NCBI GenBank assembly: GCA_047601665.1
Contig: JASGIT010000001.1
Span: 1,488,001-1,552,000 of the forward strand
Direction: 5' to 3'
From: JASGIT01 sp047601665
GTDB lineage: Bacteria; Pseudomonadota; Gammaproteobacteria; Burkholderiales; Burkholderiaceae_C
DNA: 64,000 bases
The notes under the pieces are model-generated. The model worked only from the letters and a program-made list of their open reading frames with translations. It did not search any database and was not told the DNA's origin. Made by a program: the position numbers and the translations under genes. Positions 1-6,826 of this stretch are shown piece by piece. Position 1 is the stretch's first letter, and the number at the start of each line of letters is the position of its first letter.

Positions 1-120
1 GGCCTGGGCGGCGAGCGGCTGCGCACCCTCATCGTGGACAACAGCTACCACATGCTCTCCATCGATAACGACCGGATGACCGTCGCCCGCGAAACGGCGG
101 CTTTCGTGACCCAGAAGTGA
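1..120 (+). CDS. alpha/beta hydrolase, C-terminal end (partial)
   Basis: Only the last 39 codons are present; the gene begins left of the window. The tail contains the pattern NSYHMLSIDND, which resembles the C-terminal catalytic-histidine loop of serine-aminopeptidase/carboxylesterase-type alpha/beta hydrolases (the H of SYH). The next gene, an acyl carrier protein, starts 17 nt after the stop and is followed by a ketosynthase, so this hydrolase probably acts on an acyl or ester substrate in the same operon, for example as an acyl-release or lipid-tailoring enzyme. That role is inferred from context. With so little sequence the subfamily cannot be named. Confidence 0.6.
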   Translation, partial: GLGGERLRTLIVDNSYHMLSIDNDRMTVARETAAFVTQK

Positions 121-137
121 ACGACACAGGACTCGCC

Positions 138-398
138 ATGAACCAGGACATCTACAACCGACTCGCCGAACTGCTGGTGCAGAAGTTCCAGCTCGACCCC
201 GCCGCGCTGCGCCCCGAGGCCACCCTCGAAAGCCTGGGGCTGGACTCCCTCGGGCTGATGGACTTCGTCTTCAGCGCCGAGGACAGCTACGGCCTGCGCA
301 TCCCCGAAGAACTGCTCGACCCGCGCCAGGGCAGCATCACGCTGGCGCGCGTGGTGGACGTGGTCGAAGGCCAGCTGGCCGCCAAGGCCGCCGCATGA
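138..398 (+). CDS. acyl carrier protein
   Basis: An 86-residue acidic protein with the phosphopantetheine attachment motif LGLDSLGLMDF; the serine of DSL (about residue 38) would carry the 4'-phosphopantetheine arm. Length and helical pattern fit free-standing ACPs. A GTG overlapping the upstream hydrolase stop (117) would give a 93-residue form. I prefer the ATG at 138 because an AGGA sits about 8 nt ahead of it. The stop overlaps the ATG of the ketosynthase gene (ATGA), indicating translational coupling. It presumably carries acyl intermediates for that ketosynthase in a specialised fatty-acyl or polyketide-like pathway. It is not the primary fatty-acid AcpP, judging from context and divergence. 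Confidence 0.88.
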   Translation: MNQDIYNRLAELLVQKFQLDPAALRPEATLESLGLDSLGLMDFVFSAEDSYGLRIPEELLDPRQGSITLARVVDVVEGQLAAKAAA

Positions 399-1618
399 CC
401 ATGAGCGTCCGCATCGCCGGCTACGGCTTCGTCACCCCGCTGGGCAGCAGCGTGGCCGAGTTCGACGCGCACCTGTTCGCGGGCCGCAGCGCCGTGCGCG
501 CCCACACCCTCGGCGTGCCCGGCCAGCCCGATGCGCAAGTGGCCGTGGCGGCCTGCGCGTTCGACGAAGCCACGCGCCGCGCCCCCTCGCGCCTGCCGAT
601 GGACCGGGGCACGGCGCTGGCGCTGGCCGCCGCCGAATCCGCCGTGGAGCAGGCCGCCCTGCACGGGGCGGACCCCGAGCGCATCGGCATCTTCTGGGGC
701 AGCGGCATGGCGGGCGCATCCACCTTCGAGGCCACCTGCCGCGCCGTCTACGCCGAGCAGCGCCGCATACGCCCCACCTCCGTGCCCACCACCATGCCCA
801 ACGCGGCGGCGGCGGAGCTGGCGCTGCGCTTCAGCGCGCGCGGCGCGGCGCTCACCTACGCCTGCGCGTGCGCCTCGTCCGCCGTCGCCATCGGCGAGGC
901 CTTGCGCGCCCTGCGCGCGGGCTGGATCGACGTGGCCATCGCGGGCGGGCACGAGGCCCTGCTCGTGCCCGGCGTCATCGCCGGCTGGGACGCCATGCGC
1001 GTGCTCGCCCCCGTGGGGGCCGACGCCGCATCCGCCTGTCGCCCCTTCAGCGCCGACCGCGCCGGCTTCGCGCTGGGCGAAGGCGCTGCCGCACTGGTGC
1101 TCGAAACCGAGGCCCACGCCCGGGCGCGCGGCGCGGCTTCATCGCTGTTCCTCGCCGGCTACGCCACCAACTGCGACGGAATGCACATCACCACCCCCCA
1201 CGCCCCCGGCCAGGCCCGCGCCCTGCGCGCCGCGCTGCGCGACGCGGGCATCGCCCCCGGCGACGTGGGCTACATCAACGCCCACGGCACCGCCACCACG
1301 GCGGGCGACGCCGCCGAGGCGCAGTCCGTGGCCGAGGTGTTCGGCGCCCACACCCCCATCAGTTCCACCAAGGCCATCCACGGCCACCTGCTGGGCGGCA
1401 GCGGCGCCGTGGAACTCATCGCCACCCTGCGCGCCCTGCAAGAGCGCCGCCTGCCCCCCACGGCCCACCTGCGCCAGCCCGACCCGGCCTTCGCGCTCGA
1501 CCTCGTGCAGGGCGAAGCGCGCGCCGCGCCGGGGCTGCGCTACGCGGTGTCGAACTCGTTTGCCTTCGGCGGCACGAACGCGGTGCTGGTGGCGGGGCGC
1601 GATGCTACGGATAAGTGA
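395..1618 (+). CDS. beta-ketoacyl-ACP synthase (FabF-like)
   Basis: 407 residues, normal length for KAS II/FabF-type condensing enzymes, which join an acyl primer to malonyl-ACP. The Cys-His-His triad is visible: the active cysteine in YACACASS (about residue 159), a histidine in NAHGTATTAGD (about 300) and one in STKAIHGHLLGGSG (about 335). The C-terminal SNSFAFGGTNA glycine-rich loop is intact. The start overlaps the ACP stop by 4 nt. Partnership with a private ACP and a hydrolase suggests a secondary acyl-chain pathway (aryl-polyene-like or lipid modification); the product is unknown. The last codons and stop run into a copy of the family-typical intergenic repeat. Confidence 0.9.
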   Translation: MTMSVRIAGYGFVTPLGSSVAEFDAHLFAGRSAVRAHTLGVPGQPDAQVAVAACAFDEATRRAPSRLPMDRGTALALAAAESAVEQAALHGADPERIGIFWGSGMAGASTFEATCRAVYAEQRRIRPTSVPTTMPNAAAAELALRFSARGAALTYACACASSAVAIGEALRALRAGWIDVAIAGGHEALLVPGVIAGWDAMRVLAPVGADAASACRPFSADRAGFALGEGAAALVLETEAHARARGAASSLFLAGYATNCDGMHITTPHAPGQARALRAALRDAGIAPGDVGYINAHGTATTAGDAAEAQSVAEVFGAHTPISSTKAIHGHLLGGSGAVELIATLRALQERRLPPTAHLRQPDPAFALDLVQGEARAAPGLRYAVSNSFAFGGTNAVLVAGRDATDK

Positions 1619-1665
1619 GCTGCCAGCGCTTGCTGCATAAGCGCTGGAGGCCAATTTGACGTAAA
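1618..1665 (+). repeat. Comamonadaceae-type palindromic repeat, copy 1
   Basis: Contains CAGCGCTT and AAGCGCTGGAGGCC separated by a short loop, forming a stem, followed by the conserved AATTTG and AAA tail. The ketosynthase stop codon TGA sits at its left end. Confidence 0.75.
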
Positions 1666-1703
1666 TTCCCCCTCCACGGAAGCAGAGCCTCTACACTGCC
1701 GCC

Positions 1704-2042
1704 ATGCGCCGCATCGATCCAGCCACCGAAGCCGCCGTCCGCCAGTTCCTCGCCCTGATCGCCAGCCGCTACGACATGGCGGGGGCCATCGTCTACGGCA
1801 GCCGCGCGCGCGGCACGCACCGCCCGGACAGCGATGCGGACGTGGCCGTGCTCTTGAACGGCGCACACCAGCGCGTGCTGCCCACCGCCTTGGCCATGTC
1901 GGACGCGGCCTACGACGTGCTGCTGGAAACCGGCATCAACATCACGCCGCTGCCCGTGTGGATGGACGAGTGGAGGCACCCGGAACAGTCCTCCAACCCG
2001 GCGCTGCTGCACAACATCGCCCGCGAGGGCGTGCGCCTGTGA
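1704..2042 (+). CDS. MNT-type nucleotidyltransferase (antitoxin-like)
   Basis: 112 residues with the minimal nucleotidyltransferase signature GSRARGTHRPDSDADVAVL: GS, then D-x-D about ten residues later, which bind metal and NTP. Such stand-alone MNT proteins usually pair with an adjacent HEPN protein. In several studied pairs the MNT protein modifies (AMPylates) the HEPN toxin. The downstream HEPN gene overlaps the stop codon here (GTGA), so the two are translationally coupled. The motif looks catalytically intact. Function as an antitoxin is inferred from family and arrangement. Confidence 0.82.
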   Translation: MRRIDPATEAAVRQFLALIASRYDMAGAIVYGSRARGTHRPDSDADVAVLLNGAHQRVLPTALAMSDAAYDVLLETGINITPLPVWMDEWRHPEQSSNPALLHNIAREGVRL

Positions 2043-2410
2043 ACGCCAGCGGCCTGATGGCCAAGGCGCAGCAGGCCGCCGCTTCCGCCAGGCTCCTGCT
2101 GGATGCCGCCGATGCCGACGGCGCGTGCAACCGCGCCTACTACGCCCTGTTCGATGCCGCGCGCGCGGCCCTGCTCGCGTCCGGCCATGCGGCGGGCAAG
2201 ACGCACCGGGGCGTGCTCAGCGCATTCAGCGAACACCTCATCAAGGACGGCGCCCTGCCCAAGGACATGGGGCGTTGGCTCAAGCAGGCGGAAACGCGCC
2301 GCTACGTGGCCGATTACGAAGGCGACCCCGTGGAACTCGCCGATGCGCGCGCGATGGTGGAACAGGCCGAAGCCTTCATCGCCGCCATCCGCGCGGCCTT
2401 CACGCTATAA
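2039..2410 (+). CDS. HEPN domain protein, partner of the MNT gene
   Basis: About 123 residues from a GTG overlapping the MNT stop (alternative ATG at 2057). It has the HEPN helix pattern CNRAYYALFDAARAALLASG followed by KTHRGVLSAFSEHL, matching the PF05168-type HEPN family. The canonical RNase motif R-x4-6-H of HepT-type toxins is not evident: the nearest R and H are eight residues apart in RGVLSAFSEH. It may therefore be a non-nuclease HEPN or have an altered active site. The stop codon lies directly against the left end of a MITE-like element. Confidence 0.78.
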   Translation: MNASGLMAKAQQAAASARLLLDAADADGACNRAYYALFDAARAALLASGHAAGKTHRGVLSAFSEHLIKDGALPKDMGRWLKQAETRRYVADYEGDPVELADARAMVEQAEAFIAAIRAAFTL

Positions 2411-2573
2411 GAGCGTGTTGACGGTCTCCACGCGGGTGCGTGAGCGCGGCCTCGGGCGGTCTGCCGCGTTGCAAATCCTCGCCATAGCTACGGCTATGGC
2501 TGCGGTTTGCGCCTTGCATCCCATCCCGATCCGCTGCCCCCGCCCCTTCGCGCGGAGACCGTCAACACGCTCT
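2410..2573. mobile_element. MITE-like element with 20-bp terminal inverted repeats
   Basis: A 164-bp non-coding unit bounded by perfect 20-bp inverted repeats (2410-2429 and 2554-2573, reading AGAGCGTGTTGACGGTCTCC). An internal palindrome around 2482-2501 (CCATAGCTACGGCTATGG) is present. There is no room for a transposase, so a parent element elsewhere must have moved it, if it is mobile. It sits exactly between two convergent genes: the HEPN stop touches its left end and the MCP stop lies inside its right repeat. No clear target duplication was recognised. Confidence 0.7.
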
Positions 2574-4157
2574 GAGCCGCAGCGCCCCGCTCCCCTCCGC
2601 CAATTTGAACTGGCTCACCAGCTGCGCCATGCGCGCCGCCTGGTCGCGCAGCGACTGGGCCGCGGCGGCGGACTCTTCCACCAGCGCGGCGTTCTGCTGC
2701 GTCATGCGGTCGATCTCGCCCACCGAGGTGTTCACCTGGCCGATGCCCGTGGACTGCTCGCTGGCCGCCGCGTTGATCTCGCCGATGATGTCGCCCACGC
2801 GCCGCACGCTGGCCACCACTTCCTGCATCACGCCGCCCGCGTCCTTCACGTGGCGCACGCCGCCGTCCACGGCGCGCACGCTGGCGCCGATCAGGGTCTT
2901 GATCTCGCTCGCCGCGGCGGCCGAGCGCTGGGCCAGCGAGCGCACCTCGCCCGCCACCACGGCGAAGCCCCGGCCCTGTTCGCCCGCGCGCGCGGCTTCC
3001 ACGGCGGCGTTCAGCGCGAGGATGTTGGTCTGGAACGCGATGGAGTCGATCAGCCCGATGATGTCGCCGATCTTGCGGCTGGAGTCCGAGATTTCCTCCA
3101 TGCCCGCCACGGCCTGCTGCACCACGCTGCCGCCGCGCGCGGCCTCGCCCGAGGCGGAGGCGGCGAGCTGGTTCGCCGTTTGCGACGACGAGGCCGTCTG
3201 CTGCACCGTGGAGGTGAGTTGCGCGAGCGAGGCCACGGCCTCCTGCGCGTGGCCCGCCGTCTGCTCGGTGCGCGCGGACAGGTCCTGGTTGCCCGAGGCG
3301 ATCTGCTGGCTCGCCGTGGCGATGCTGCCGCTGGCCTCGCGCACCTGCGCCACGATGGCGGCCAGGCCCGCCTGCATCTCGACCAGCGCGCGGCCCAGGT
3401 CGGCCACCTCGTCGCGGCCCTGCACCTCGATGTGCTGCGACAGGTCGCCGCCCGCGATGCCCTGCGCCACCTGGCGCGCCCGCTCCAGCGGGCGACAGAT
3501 GGTCACCATGTTGAGCCACGTGGCCGGCGCCACCACGGCCACGGTGAACAGCACGGCCAGCAGGAACAGCCGCTCGGCCTGCTTCGACACGGCGTGCTGC
3601 TCCTGCACGGCCTGCTCCGCGTCCTTGCGCAGGTTGGCGTCGAGCTGGTTCAGCAGCTTGTCGGCCTCCTGGAATTCGGCCACGGCCTTGCGGCCCATGC
3701 GGTTGGCGATGGTGGCGGAGTCGTAGCCATTGGCCTCCAGCTGGTCGGCCACGGACTTGAACTGGTCGCGGTAGGCGGTCAGCCGCTGGAGCAGGTCGCG
3801 CACGAGGGCGTTGTCGGCGTCCTCCTCGCCCTCCAGGAACCGCTGGCCCACCCGGGCCGCCTGGTCCAGCGCCGCCGTCCACTGGCCGCGCGCTTCCTTC
3901 ACGGCCTCGGGCTTTTCGTACTGGATGATCATGTTCTTCTCTTGCTGGCGGATGGTGCCCATCGCGCCGCGCATCTCCGCCAGGTGCGCCGTCCGGGTGA
4001 AGGCGCGCTGCATGAACATCTCGCTCATGTCCTGGATGCGCAACATGCTGAACATGCCCGCGCCGCCCAGCAGGCCCAGCAGCACCAGTACCACGGCAAT
4101 GGCGCCCAGCATCCGCGTGCGGATGGTGAAACGCTGCATCAACGCATAGACATTCAT
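2562..4157 (-). CDS. methyl-accepting chemotaxis protein
   Basis: 531-residue transmembrane chemoreceptor. It has an N-terminal TM helix (about 16-38), a periplasmic four-helix-type sensor region, a second TM (about 190-212), a HAMP segment, and a cytoplasmic methylation/signalling domain. The highly conserved hairpin tip NILALNAAVEAARAGEQGRG is intact, so it should couple to CheA/CheW. The ligand is unknown. The last residues LRLRAC and the TGA are encoded by the right terminal repeat of the MITE-like element. There is no CheR-binding WxxF-like pentapeptide tail, so the original C-terminus may have been cut by the insertion. Confidence 0.9.
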   Translation of the reverse strand: MNVYALMQRFTIRTRMLGAIAVVLVLLGLLGGAGMFSMLRIQDMSEMFMQRAFTRTAHLAEMRGAMGTIRQQEKNMIIQYEKPEAVKEARGQWTAALDQAARVGQRFLEGEEDADNALVRDLLQRLTAYRDQFKSVADQLEANGYDSATIANRMGRKAVAEFQEADKLLNQLDANLRKDAEQAVQEQHAVSKQAERLFLLAVLFTVAVVAPATWLNMVTICRPLERARQVAQGIAGGDLSQHIEVQGRDEVADLGRALVEMQAGLAAIVAQVREASGSIATASQQIASGNQDLSARTEQTAGHAQEAVASLAQLTSTVQQTASSSQTANQLAASASGEAARGGSVVQQAVAGMEEISDSSRKIGDIIGLIDSIAFQTNILALNAAVEAARAGEQGRGFAVVAGEVRSLAQRSAAAASEIKTLIGASVRAVDGGVRHVKDAGGVMQEVVASVRRVGDIIGEINAAASEQSTGIGQVNTSVGEIDRMTQQNAALVEESAAAAQSLRDQAARMAQLVSQFKLAEGSGALRLRAC

Positions 4158-4253
4158 GGAAACTTTCTCAACACAAGTAACAACGTGTTGCAGTTTGCCA
4201 AAAACAGTCCCCGCTGTAAGTACGTATTTCTCACATGGCCATGGCGATAGCGG

Positions 4254-5465
4254 CTACTCCTGGCTGGAATGGATCACGTCCCGCACGCGCGGGTAGATCT
4301 GCTGGTTCCACCGGCTGCCGCTGAACACGCCGTAGTGCCCCACGCCGGCCTGCAGGTGGTGGCTCTTGCGGTAGGGGCGGATGCCCGTGCACAGGTCCTG
4401 CGCGGCCACCGTCTGGCCCACGGCGCAGATGTCGTCGCGCTCGCCCTCCACCGTCAGCAGCGCGGTGCGGCGGATGGCCGCCGGGTTCACGCGCCGCCCG
4501 CGCACCATCAGTTCGCCGCGCGGCAGGTCGAAGGTCTGGAACACGCGCTCCACCGTCTCCAGGTAGAACTCGGCGGGCAAGTCGTTGACGGCCAGGTACT
4601 CGTCGTAGAAGCGGCCTATGCCCTCGGCCTGCTCCACCTCGCCGTGCACCAGGTGCTGGTACATGGCCTCGAACTGCTGGAGGTGGCGCTCCATGTTCAT
4701 GTTCATGAAGGCGCTGAGCTGCACGAAGCCGGGGTACACGCGGCGCATGTGGCCCGCGTGCGGCGACGGCACGTGGCTGATGAGGTTCTTCTCGAACCAG
4801 CCGATGTCGCGGCCCGTGGCCAGGCGGTTGACCTCGGTGGGGTTGACGCGGCAGTCCACCGGCCCGGCCATCAGCGTCAGGCTGCGCGGCTGGGCCGGGT
4901 GGCCGTCCTCGGCCATCAGCGCGGTGGCGGCCAGCGCGGCCACGCAGGGCTGGCACACCGCCACCACGTGCACGCCGGGGCCGATGGCGGCGATGAAGCG
5001 CTCCAGGTGCTCCACGTAGCCGTCCAGCCCGAAGGCGCCGTGGCGCAGCGGCACGTCGCGCGCGTTGTGCCAGTCGGTGATGTACACGTCGTGGTCCTGC
5101 AGCAGCGTGCGCGCCGTGTCGCGCAGCAGCGTGGCGAAGTGGCCCGACAGCGGCGCCGCCAGCAGCACCGGCGGCTGGCCCGCCACCCCGGGCTTGTGGA
5201 AGCGCAGCAGCGTGCCGAAGGGCGTGGCCAGCACCTTCTGCTCCACCACGGCGTGCGGCTCGCCGTTCACCACCACGCTGTCGATGCCGTAGGCGGGCCG
5301 CGCATGGGTGAGCCGCAGGCGCGCGAACACCTCGCAGGCGGCGGAGCCGTGGCGCAGCAGGCTGCGTTCGGTGTGGCGCACCCACAGCATCGGCGCCAGG
5401 GACTGCGCCGCCATGCGCAGCGGCGACATCAGGTTGGACTGGGTCTGGTAGGCGTGGTAGAGCAT
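4254..5465 (-). CDS. phaZ: intracellular polyhydroxyalkanoate depolymerase
   Basis: 403 residues. It resembles PhaZ-type intracellular PHB depolymerases, which cleave stored polyhydroxybutyrate granules. The likely nucleophile is the cysteine in VCQPCVAAL (lipase-box-like with Cys, as in Ralstonia-type PhaZ). The C-terminal region with GERDDICAVGQT and the histidine near GVGHYGVFSG complete the alpha/beta-hydrolase triad. It is divergent from a GST gene, with a strong hairpin between. PHA metabolism is also represented nearby by a BktB-like thiolase (9.9 kb) and a phasin-like cassette gene (21.8 kb). Confidence 0.9.
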   Translation of the reverse strand: MLYHAYQTQSNLMSPLRMAAQSLAPMLWVRHTERSLLRHGSAACEVFARLRLTHARPAYGIDSVVVNGEPHAVVEQKVLATPFGTLLRFHKPGVAGQPPVLLAAPLSGHFATLLRDTARTLLQDHDVYITDWHNARDVPLRHGAFGLDGYVEHLERFIAAIGPGVHVVAVCQPCVAALAATALMAEDGHPAQPRSLTLMAGPVDCRVNPTEVNRLATGRDIGWFEKNLISHVPSPHAGHMRRVYPGFVQLSAFMNMNMERHLQQFEAMYQHLVHGEVEQAEGIGRFYDEYLAVNDLPAEFYLETVERVFQTFDLPRGELMVRGRRVNPAAIRRTALLTVEGERDDICAVGQTVAAQDLCTGIRPYRKSHHLQAGVGHYGVFSGSRWNQQIYPRVRDVIHSSQE

Positions 5466-5502
5466 GGCGCGCTTCCTGGGATCATGGTTTGCCCCGTGCC
5501 GT

Positions 5503-5543
5503 GCAAGTTACGGGCCAGCTTTGCGGCTTGGCCCGTAACTTGC
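5503..5543. promoter_or_regulatory. 15-bp perfect inverted repeat in divergent promoter region
   Basis: Arms at 5503-5517 and 5529-5543 (GCAAGTTACGGGCCA and its complement) with an 11-nt loop lie between the divergent phaZ and GST genes. There is no T-run, so it is not an intrinsic terminator. It could be an operator for a dimeric regulator or an mRNA leader hairpin. No regulator gene is adjacent. Confidence 0.6.
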
Positions 5544-5590
5544 TGGTGTCCGCGCATCCGCACCCCACCGTTTCACCGCGAGGAGCCGCC

Positions 5591-6247
5591 ATGACCGAAG
5601 CCGTACTCACCATCAGCAGCAAGAACTACGGCGCCTGGGCGCTGCGCGGCTGGCTCATGGCCCGCCTCTCGGGCCTGCCGTTCACCGAGCACGTGGTGCC
5701 GCCCGACGACCCGCAGATGCGCGCCGAGATCCTGCTGCTGTCGCCCTCGATGCTGGTGCCCTCGCTCCAGCACGGCGGCATCCGGGTGTGGGACACGCTG
5801 GCCATCGGCGAATACCTGCACGAAACGCTGCCGAAAGCGAAGCTGCTGCCCGCCGACGCGAAGGCGCGCGCCCACTGCCGCGCGGTGTGCGGCGAGATGC
5901 ACTCGGGCTTTGCCGCGCTGCGCGGCGCGCTGCCCATGAACATCAAGGCGCACCACCCGGGCTTCAAAGTGTGGTCGCGCGCGCAAAGCGACATCGACCG
6001 CGTGCTCGCCATCTGGCAGGAATGCCTGGCGGCCTACGGCGGCCCCTTCCTGTTCGGCCCGCGCCCCGGCATGGCCGACGCGATGTACGCGCCCGTGGTC
6101 ACGCGCTTCCTGACCTACGACGTGCCGCTGAGCGAGACCTGCGCCGCCTACTGCGAGCGCATCATGGCCCTGCCCGCCATGCAGGAGTGGGTGGCCGCCG
6201 CGCGGCTGGAGCCCGATGAGATCGACGAATTGGAGGCAGAGTTCTGA
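5591..6247 (+). CDS. glutathione S-transferase family protein
   Basis: 218 residues with a thioredoxin-like N-terminal half (SSKNYGAWALRGWLMARLSGLPF, then a SPSMLVPSLQ cis-proline region and DTLAIGEYL) and an all-helical C-terminal half with GMADAMYAPV. This is the usual GST fold for glutathione conjugation or detoxification. The substrate is unknown. The start is chosen at 5591 because AGGAG lies 7 nt upstream. An in-frame extension to 5489 would cross the hairpin and lacks a ribosome site. Monocistronic in appearance. Confidence 0.88.
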   Translation: MTEAVLTISSKNYGAWALRGWLMARLSGLPFTEHVVPPDDPQMRAEILLLSPSMLVPSLQHGGIRVWDTLAIGEYLHETLPKAKLLPADAKARAHCRAVCGEMHSGFAALRGALPMNIKAHHPGFKVWSRAQSDIDRVLAIWQECLAAYGGPFLFGPRPGMADAMYAPVVTRFLTYDVPLSETCAAYCERIMALPAMQEWVAAARLEPDEIDELEAEF

Positions 6248-6260
6248 AGACCGGCCAGAC

Positions 6261-6324
6261 GCTATCGAATACATAGCTGCTGGCGCTTGATACGCCCCGG
6301 CTGCGGAGCGATTTGGCTTAAAAA
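6261..6324 (+). repeat. palindromic repeat, degenerate copy 2
   Basis: Carries ATAGCTGCTGGCGCTTGAT and the GATTTGGCTTAAAA tail of the family repeat, but the right stem arm is altered. Lies between the GST and cupin genes. Confidence 0.5.
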
Positions 6325-6325
6325 A

Positions 6326-6748
6326 TCACTTCCAGGGCGTGGGCGCAGGAATCTCGCAGACCGGCTCCACGTCGATGCTCTTGAAGTCCGCCGGCGAGAC
6401 GATTTCCAGGTACTCCATGTCGGGCGAGTAGTCGAACAGGTAGTGCCGGATGCCGGGGCGCTGGTGCACGCAGTCGCCCGCCTGCACCAGCGTCTCCTGG
6501 TCTTCGTACATGAAGCGCGCCCAGCCCTTGAGCATGATCACGATCTGGAAGTCCGCCTCATGGCGGTGCCAGCCCGTGCCCTTTTCCGGTGCCATGTTGG
6601 CCTTGACGAGGTGCGCGATCACCTTGCCGTGCGTGGCCTCGGCCACGCCCAGGTCGCGGTAGAGGAAGAAATCACGCAGGCCGCCGGAGACGTAGGCGGT
6701 GTCGCCGGGCTTGACGTGGGAGAACTGGGTGGCGGTGCGGTCCAGCAT
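6326..6748 (-). CDS. cupin domain protein
   Basis: 140 residues forming a single small beta-barrel cupin. The metal-binding motif GTGWHRHEADFQIVIMLKG corresponds to cupin box 1 and the region GDCVHQRPGIRHYL to box 2. Such proteins are metal-dependent enzymes or sensors of very varied function, so no substrate is assigned. The start at 6748 has GGAG just upstream; a longer frame to 6814 is unlikely. It lies just upstream of copA on the same strand, but copA has its own promoter, so functional linkage is doubtful. Confidence 0.85.
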   Translation of the reverse strand: MLDRTATQFSHVKPGDTAYVSGGLRDFFLYRDLGVAEATHGKVIAHLVKANMAPEKGTGWHRHEADFQIVIMLKGWARFMYEDQETLVQAGDCVHQRPGIRHYLFDYSPDMEYLEIVSPADFKSIDVEPVCEIPAPTPWK

Positions 6749-6826
6749 GGGAAGCTCCTTTCGCGGAGGGGGGTTGAATGCTGCACCGCAACACGCAAGA
6801 AGCGTTCCAATCAAACAACCCCCCGG

